A stretch of 8,745 nt of DNA from NCBI GenBank assembly GCA_024278015.1, contig JAJRUC010000529.1, forward strand, positions 1 through 8,745, given 5' to 3'. Below are positions 5,963-8,745 of this stretch, in pieces (the stretch's first letter is position 1; every line of letters starts with the position of its first letter). Made by a program: the position numbers and the translations under genes. The stretch comes from Chloroflexota bacterium. Its GTDB lineage: Bacteria; Chloroflexota; Anaerolineae; 4572-78. Under the pieces are notes generated by a model that saw only the letters and a list, made by a program, of their open reading frames with translations, made no database searches and was not told where the DNA came from.

Positions 5963-8251
5963 TTATACACTGCCTTGTTGCTCCAGCGGAATACGCACGG
6001 TGATACAAACTCCGGCGCCGGGGCTGGTATCTATGTTGAATTTGCCATTGAACATTGCCGTTCGTTCCCGCATCCCCAGCAGGCCCAATCGTGTATTCTC
6101 GGGTGACAGCGCTCCTTTTGTAAAACCTTGTCCCCAATCCTGCACCTGTAAAACCAGCTGGTTGTCGTCCAGTTGTAACTGCAATTTTATTTGGCTGGTG
6201 CGCGCATACTTGCGGGCGTTAGCCAAAGCCTCCTGGGCGATACGGAACAGGGCCACTTCCAACCCGGCGGGAATGGTCAGTCCTTCCGGCAAATCGGTAA
6301 TAAATTCAAGCTGCCAGTTTTCATGTTGGCTTATGGCGGCGGCATATTGACGCAAGCCGTCAATAAGCCCCAGGTCTTCCAGCGCGGCAGGGCGCAGTTC
6401 GGCGATGACCCGCCGGGCCTCGTCAATTGCCGCTTGCAGGCGGGTGCGCCCAATTGCCAGCTCGGTTTGAGCCTGGGGTTCCATTTTGTCTGCCATACTT
6501 TCCAGGGTGTTCAAATGCATGTTGGCGCTAATCAATAGCTGCGTCAGCCCGTCGTGCAAATCCAGCCCCACCAGCCGGCGTTCTTCCTCTTGTACATGCG
6601 CCAGTTTTTGCAACACGGTTTGCAACCGCGCTTCCCGTTCAGCGACTTCCCCATAAAGGCGGGTATTTTCGATGGTCACAGCGGCCTGGTCTGCCAGCAA
6701 TCCCAAAATTTGCAAATCTTCATGGCTGAACGTCTCTCTGTTCTGCACGGTAACCTGCAAAACCCCCACCACTTTGGCGCCTACCGTCAGCGGAAGCCCC
6801 GCCGCCGCGCGAATATCCCAGGCTTGAGCCTGGGCAGAGGCAAACAAGGGGTGTTTTTGGGCGTGATTAACCACCATAATTTCTCCACCGAGCGCTACCT
6901 GCATCACCAGACCATCGGTGCGGGGGGGGCGGGGAGCAGGCGGGGCGGGTTTTGTTCGCCAGGCGCTCCCCACAAAACGCAGCGTGGCGGGCGATGTGTC
7001 GCTCATAAAGATGTGTACTTCCTCCGCGCTCACCAGGCGCAGAGCGGCCCCGGCAATTGTCTCGAACACGATTGCCGGGTCCAGGGTACTGGTCAACTGC
7101 AAACTGACCTCTCGCAAGGCTTCCAATTCCGATAATCGCCGCTTTAACCGCTGTTCACGCGAGGAAAGTTCATGCATCATCGTGTTGAATGTTTCTGCCA
7201 AACGCCGCAACTCAAACCCGCCCGGCACCGGCACCGGCTCTGACAGATTGCCTGTCGCCACCCGGTCTGCCCCCGTCAACAATGCCCGAATCCCCGTATT
7301 CATCTCCCGTACCAGCGGGGTCGTCAGCGTGACCGCCAGCACAAATGCTACCGCAGAGGTAAAAAAACTTGCCAACATCACAAACCGAACAGTGCCCAGT
7401 AAATTTGCCCAGGCCTGGTTCAGATTTTGTTCAGTAGCCGGCTGAATATTTTCAACCAGCAATTCCTGCCCCATATGAAAAAGGATGGCCGCAAAATTGG
7501 CAAACTTTTCCAACTGTTGGTCGCGCTCGTTGATAAGACGCAGAGCCACACCCTGAACATTGGCGAATGACCCGTTTAGTGTACGCTCCCAATCTCGCTC
7601 CTGGGCGCTTGATGCCAATAATCTGTAGCGCTGTTCAGCCTGATAATATCGAACCGCCGCATCTGAAAAACGGCTGCGGCCCTCGGATTGGGGGGCATTC
7701 AGATAGGATGTTACCGCCAACAACATCTCTTGCATATTAAATTGCATCTCGCTAACCACTTGCTGATAAGCGACATCGTGGGGGTGGTCGGCAAGAATGG
7801 GGCCGGAAAGCAAGGTGTTGGCGGTGTGTTGCGCCTTTTCCAATTCACGAATATCCGCGCTTTGCCGGTCGCGCAACGTAATCAGCGCGCGTCCAACTTC
7901 CCGCGCCGAACCGTAATTTTGTCGAAGTTGCTCTACCCATGCGCGTTCAATTTCGGTTTGCGCCACCATTTCGTAATCAAGAAGATGCGTCTCAAAACCT
8001 TGCAAATGGGACTCAAACTGAAGCCCAAAGCCAGGCTCACCTTCCATCAGGTAGCGATAAAGCGCCGCTTCCGCATCGCGCAGTTCAGCCCGCATTTGCA
8101 ACGAGGCCCGTTGCTGAGAGATGCTCACCCGTTCAGCAGTCTTCAGGGCGGTGGGGATGGTGTACGCCAGGTATCCAAGCGCAGCCAGATTGACAATTAG
8201 CGCCACACCCCAAAAAATTGTCAGCAATAACAGTTTTGTTTGAAAACGCAT
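5963..8251 (-). CDS. Membrane sensor histidine kinase (HAMP-GAF-HisKA_3-HATPase)
   Basis: 762 aa. This NarX/DesK-class kinase phosphorylates the adjacent regulator. Order: membrane segment 1 (about 8-32), a large, mostly helical extracytoplasmic region (about 33-285), membrane segment 2 (about 289-311), HAMP (about 311-365), coiled coil (365-385), GAF (about 390-530), dimerization and phospho-acceptor domain with His566 in L-D-L-H-D-G-L-T-Q, then the ATP-binding domain with Asn678, D-W-G-Q-G-F (705-710) and L-G-L-L-G-M-R-E-R. All catalytic residues are present. The sensor has no recognisable binding-protein fold; its helix-rich, Gln/Glu-rich make-up resembles helical-bundle sensors that respond directly or through a partner protein. 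The GAF domain contains a Pro/Ala-rich insertion (434-447) encoded across an 8-G run. The ATG at 8251 has no Shine-Dalgarno; a -10 box lies 9 nt upstream. The signal is unknown. Confidence 0.95.
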   Translation of the reverse strand: MRFQTKLLLLTIFWGVALIVNLAALGYLAYTIPTALKTAERVSISQQRASLQMRAELRDAEAALYRYLMEGEPGFGLQFESHLQGFETHLLDYEMVAQTEIERAWVEQLRQNYGSAREVGRALITLRDRQSADIRELEKAQHTANTLLSGPILADHPHDVAYQQVVSEMQFNMQEMLLAVTSYLNAPQSEGRSRFSDAAVRYYQAEQRYRLLASSAQERDWERTLNGSFANVQGVALRLINERDQQLEKFANFAAILFHMGQELLVENIQPATEQNLNQAWANLLGTVRFVMLASFFTSAVAFVLAVTLTTPLVREMNTGIRALLTGADRVATGNLSEPVPVPGGFELRRLAETFNTMMHELSSREQRLKRRLSELEALREVSLQLTSTLDPAIVFETIAGAALRLVSAEEVHIFMSDTSPATLRFVGSAWRTKPAPPAPRPPRTDGLVMQVALGGEIMVVNHAQKHPLFASAQAQAWDIRAAAGLPLTVGAKVVGVLQVTVQNRETFSHEDLQILGLLADQAAVTIENTRLYGEVAEREARLQTVLQKLAHVQEEERRLVGLDLHDGLTQLLISANMHLNTLESMADKMEPQAQTELAIGRTRLQAAIDEARRVIAELRPAALEDLGLIDGLRQYAAAISQHENWQLEFITDLPEGLTIPAGLEVALFRIAQEALANARKYARTSQIKLQLQLDDNQLVLQVQDWGQGFTKGALSPENTRLGLLGMRERTAMFNGKFNIDTSPGAGVCITVRIPLEQQGSV

Positions 8252-8260
8252 AAGTTAAAA

Positions 8261-8290
8261 AGTATACACAGCCCGATATTTATGTATTAA
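8261..8290 (-). promoter_or_regulatory. Promoter of the kinase-regulator pair, probably leaderless
   Basis: TATACT (8266-8261) on the minus strand lies 9 nt before the kinase ATG. A weak -35-like TTAATA (8290-8285) stands 18 bp further upstream. No ribosome-binding site precedes the ATG. The spacing from -10 to ATG is identical to that of the second binding protein, which strengthens the case that both are leaderless. Confidence 0.5.
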
Positions 8291-8362
8291 TGGTACGATA
8301 AACTACCCCGGCGGCAAAAGGTAACGGTCAAACAGCGATATTCTGTATTATAAGAGGCTTCA

Positions 8363-8437
8363 GTGGAAAAGAAAATATTGATTGCGGTATCCGTTGGGCG
8401 TATTGCAACTATACTATCTGGCATCATAAAGTGGTAG
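8363..8437 (+). CDS. Doubtful 24-codon ORF, divergent from the kinase
   Basis: A GTG start preceded by AAGAGG (8352-8357, 5 nt spacing) opens 24 codons starting V-E-K-K-I-L-I-A-V-S-V and ending in TAG. It is short, basic at the N-terminus and hydrophobic thereafter. It could be a small membrane peptide, the truncated beginning of a lost gene, or chance. It ends where an IS1-like left end may begin (8433), so truncation of an older gene by an insertion is possible. I recognise no family. Confidence 0.18.
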   Translation: MEKKILIAVSVGRIATILSGIIKW

Positions 8438-8468
8438 TGGTTACATGTTGACTGATGGCACTTGAAGA

Positions 8469-8484
8469 ATTACCCTCCGGTAAT
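8469..8484. repeat. Small inverted repeat ATTACC-ctcc-GGTAAT
   Basis: Arms of 6 bp (8469-8474 and 8479-8484) with a 4-nt spacer, perfectly complementary. It lies about 26 bp before the GTG of the possible transposase remnant. It may be a protein-binding site or part of a mobile-element end; nothing else supports a role. Confidence 0.35.
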
Positions 8485-8509
8485 ACAAATCAGCCGGAAG
8501 GAAACGATA

Positions 8510-8560
8510 GTGATTCAAACTGTGATTACCCATCAGTGTCCTGAATGTAACCGTATTAAC
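8510..8560 (+). pseudogene. Possible IS1-like transposase start, cut by the right repeat element
   Basis: A GTG at 8510, with AAGGA 7 nt upstream (8498-8502), opens 17 codons reading V-I-Q-T-V-I-T-H-Q-C-P-E-C-N-R-I-N before the repeat element begins at 8562. A first Cys-Pro-x-Cys knuckle about ten residues from the start is how the zinc-ribbon InsA protein of IS1-family elements begins. About 77 bp upstream, the stretch from 8433 begins GGT and reaches ACTGATG, loosely like an IS1 left end (comparison from memory). After the element, the one frame without stops (8697-8745) does not resemble the expected continuation. This is a plausible but thin call; a different zinc-knuckle protein is possible. 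Confidence 0.3.
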
Positions 8561-8561
8561 C

Positions 8562-8696
8562 CAGGACTTACGCAGTTGCGACATTTTACCCCCCTTCCTC
8601 CCCCCTCTCTGAGTGGTGAAATATCCCCTCCCCCGATTTCGGGGGAGGTGGGGCGGGGGTAGAACACCGTGATTTACCGCAACCGCGTAAGTCCTG
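8562..8696. mobile_element. Complete 135-bp MITE-like element, right copy
   Basis: The ends are 19-bp inverted repeats, CAGGACTTACGCAGTTGCG at 8562-8580 and its complement with one mismatch at 8678-8696. Inside, a C-rich left half (8589-8605) faces a G-rich right half (8641-8659), and a perfect 10-bp stem (8627-8636 with 8639-8648) forms the core, so the whole element can fold on itself. There is no coding sequence. Together with the copy at 1-130 this makes a repeat family with conserved ends and variable cores, as expected of non-autonomous elements mobilised by a transposase elsewhere. No clear target-site duplication is visible in the flanks. Confidence 0.75.
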
Positions 8697-8745
8697 ATAA
8701 TAAATAATATCTTTATTCGTCACTCGGATATCTCGGCCCGGCAGC

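Noticed and set aside
5964..5969. TATAAA just before the response regulator start, as a further leaderless promoter
   Set aside because: It overlaps the kinase stop region and touches the ATG, leaving no room for a transcription start. Coupled translation with the kinase is the simpler explanation.
5961..6137. Upstream extension of the response regulator to the ATG at 6137 (59 more residues)
   Set aside because: It overlaps the ATP-binding domain of the kinase in another frame, resembles no receiver-domain sequence, and the ATG at 5960 sits exactly at a normal receiver N-terminus.
5805..6350. 181-codon plus-strand open frame across the kinase-regulator junction
   Set aside because: It is antisense to the receiver start and kinase catalytic domain, with no recognisable motif or ribosome-binding site.
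6554..7135. 193-codon plus-strand open frame inside the kinase gene
   Set aside because: It is antisense to conserved GAF and dimerization sequence, has His/Gln/Gly-rich composition without domain character, and is explained as the shadow of a GC-biased gene.
8462..8662. 66-codon plus-strand frame running through the right repeat element
   Set aside because: Its second half is simply the GC-rich repeat element translated (Pro/Ser-rich). Only the short part before 8562 may derive from a real gene.

Overview
The window most likely comes from a Chloroflexota (Anaerolineae-like) bacterium. This is an inference. It rests on a moderate-to-high GC Gram-positive-style gene set, on lipoprotein solute-binding proteins, and above all on the Lys-Glu-Val-Val repeat plus TPTP linker after the lipobox of one of them. 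That linker style is common in Chloroflexota binding proteins. No rRNA, tRNA, CRISPR array or intact transposase gene is visible.

Layout. All six confident genes lie on the minus strand and read from right to left. First comes a two-component system: a membrane histidine kinase (8251 to 5963) and, 2 bp later, a NarL/LuxR-type response regulator (5960 to 5295). Then comes a carbohydrate ABC importer with an unusual gene order: MalG-type permease (5187 to 4297), solute-binding lipoprotein (4224 to 2770), MalF-type permease (2621 to 1671), second solute-binding lipoprotein (1602 to 178). The two binding proteins are clear paralogues along their whole mature length. No ATPase gene is present, so the transporter must borrow one encoded elsewhere. 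The kinase probably senses the substrate or its uptake, and the regulator probably switches on the transporter genes; the substrate cannot be read from the sequence.

Regulation. Three genes (kinase, MalG-type permease, second binding protein) have a good -10 hexamer only 7 to 9 nt before the ATG and no Shine-Dalgarno, which is the pattern of leaderless transcripts. The other genes have ordinary ribosome-binding sites or coupled starts. Intergenic stem-loops lie between regulator and transporter (5223-5277), between the first binding protein and the MalF-type permease (2681-2719), and after the last gene (154-170).

Flanks. The module is bracketed by two same-orientation copies of a small non-coding, GC-rich, palindromic element. 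The right copy is complete (8562-8696, 19-bp terminal inverted repeats); only the right part of the left copy is inside the window (1-130). The 310 bp between kinase and right element hold the kinase promoter, one doubtful 24-codon ORF, a small inverted repeat, and the beginning of what may be an IS1-like transposase gene broken by the element. The last 49 bases (8697-8745) hold nothing I can identify.
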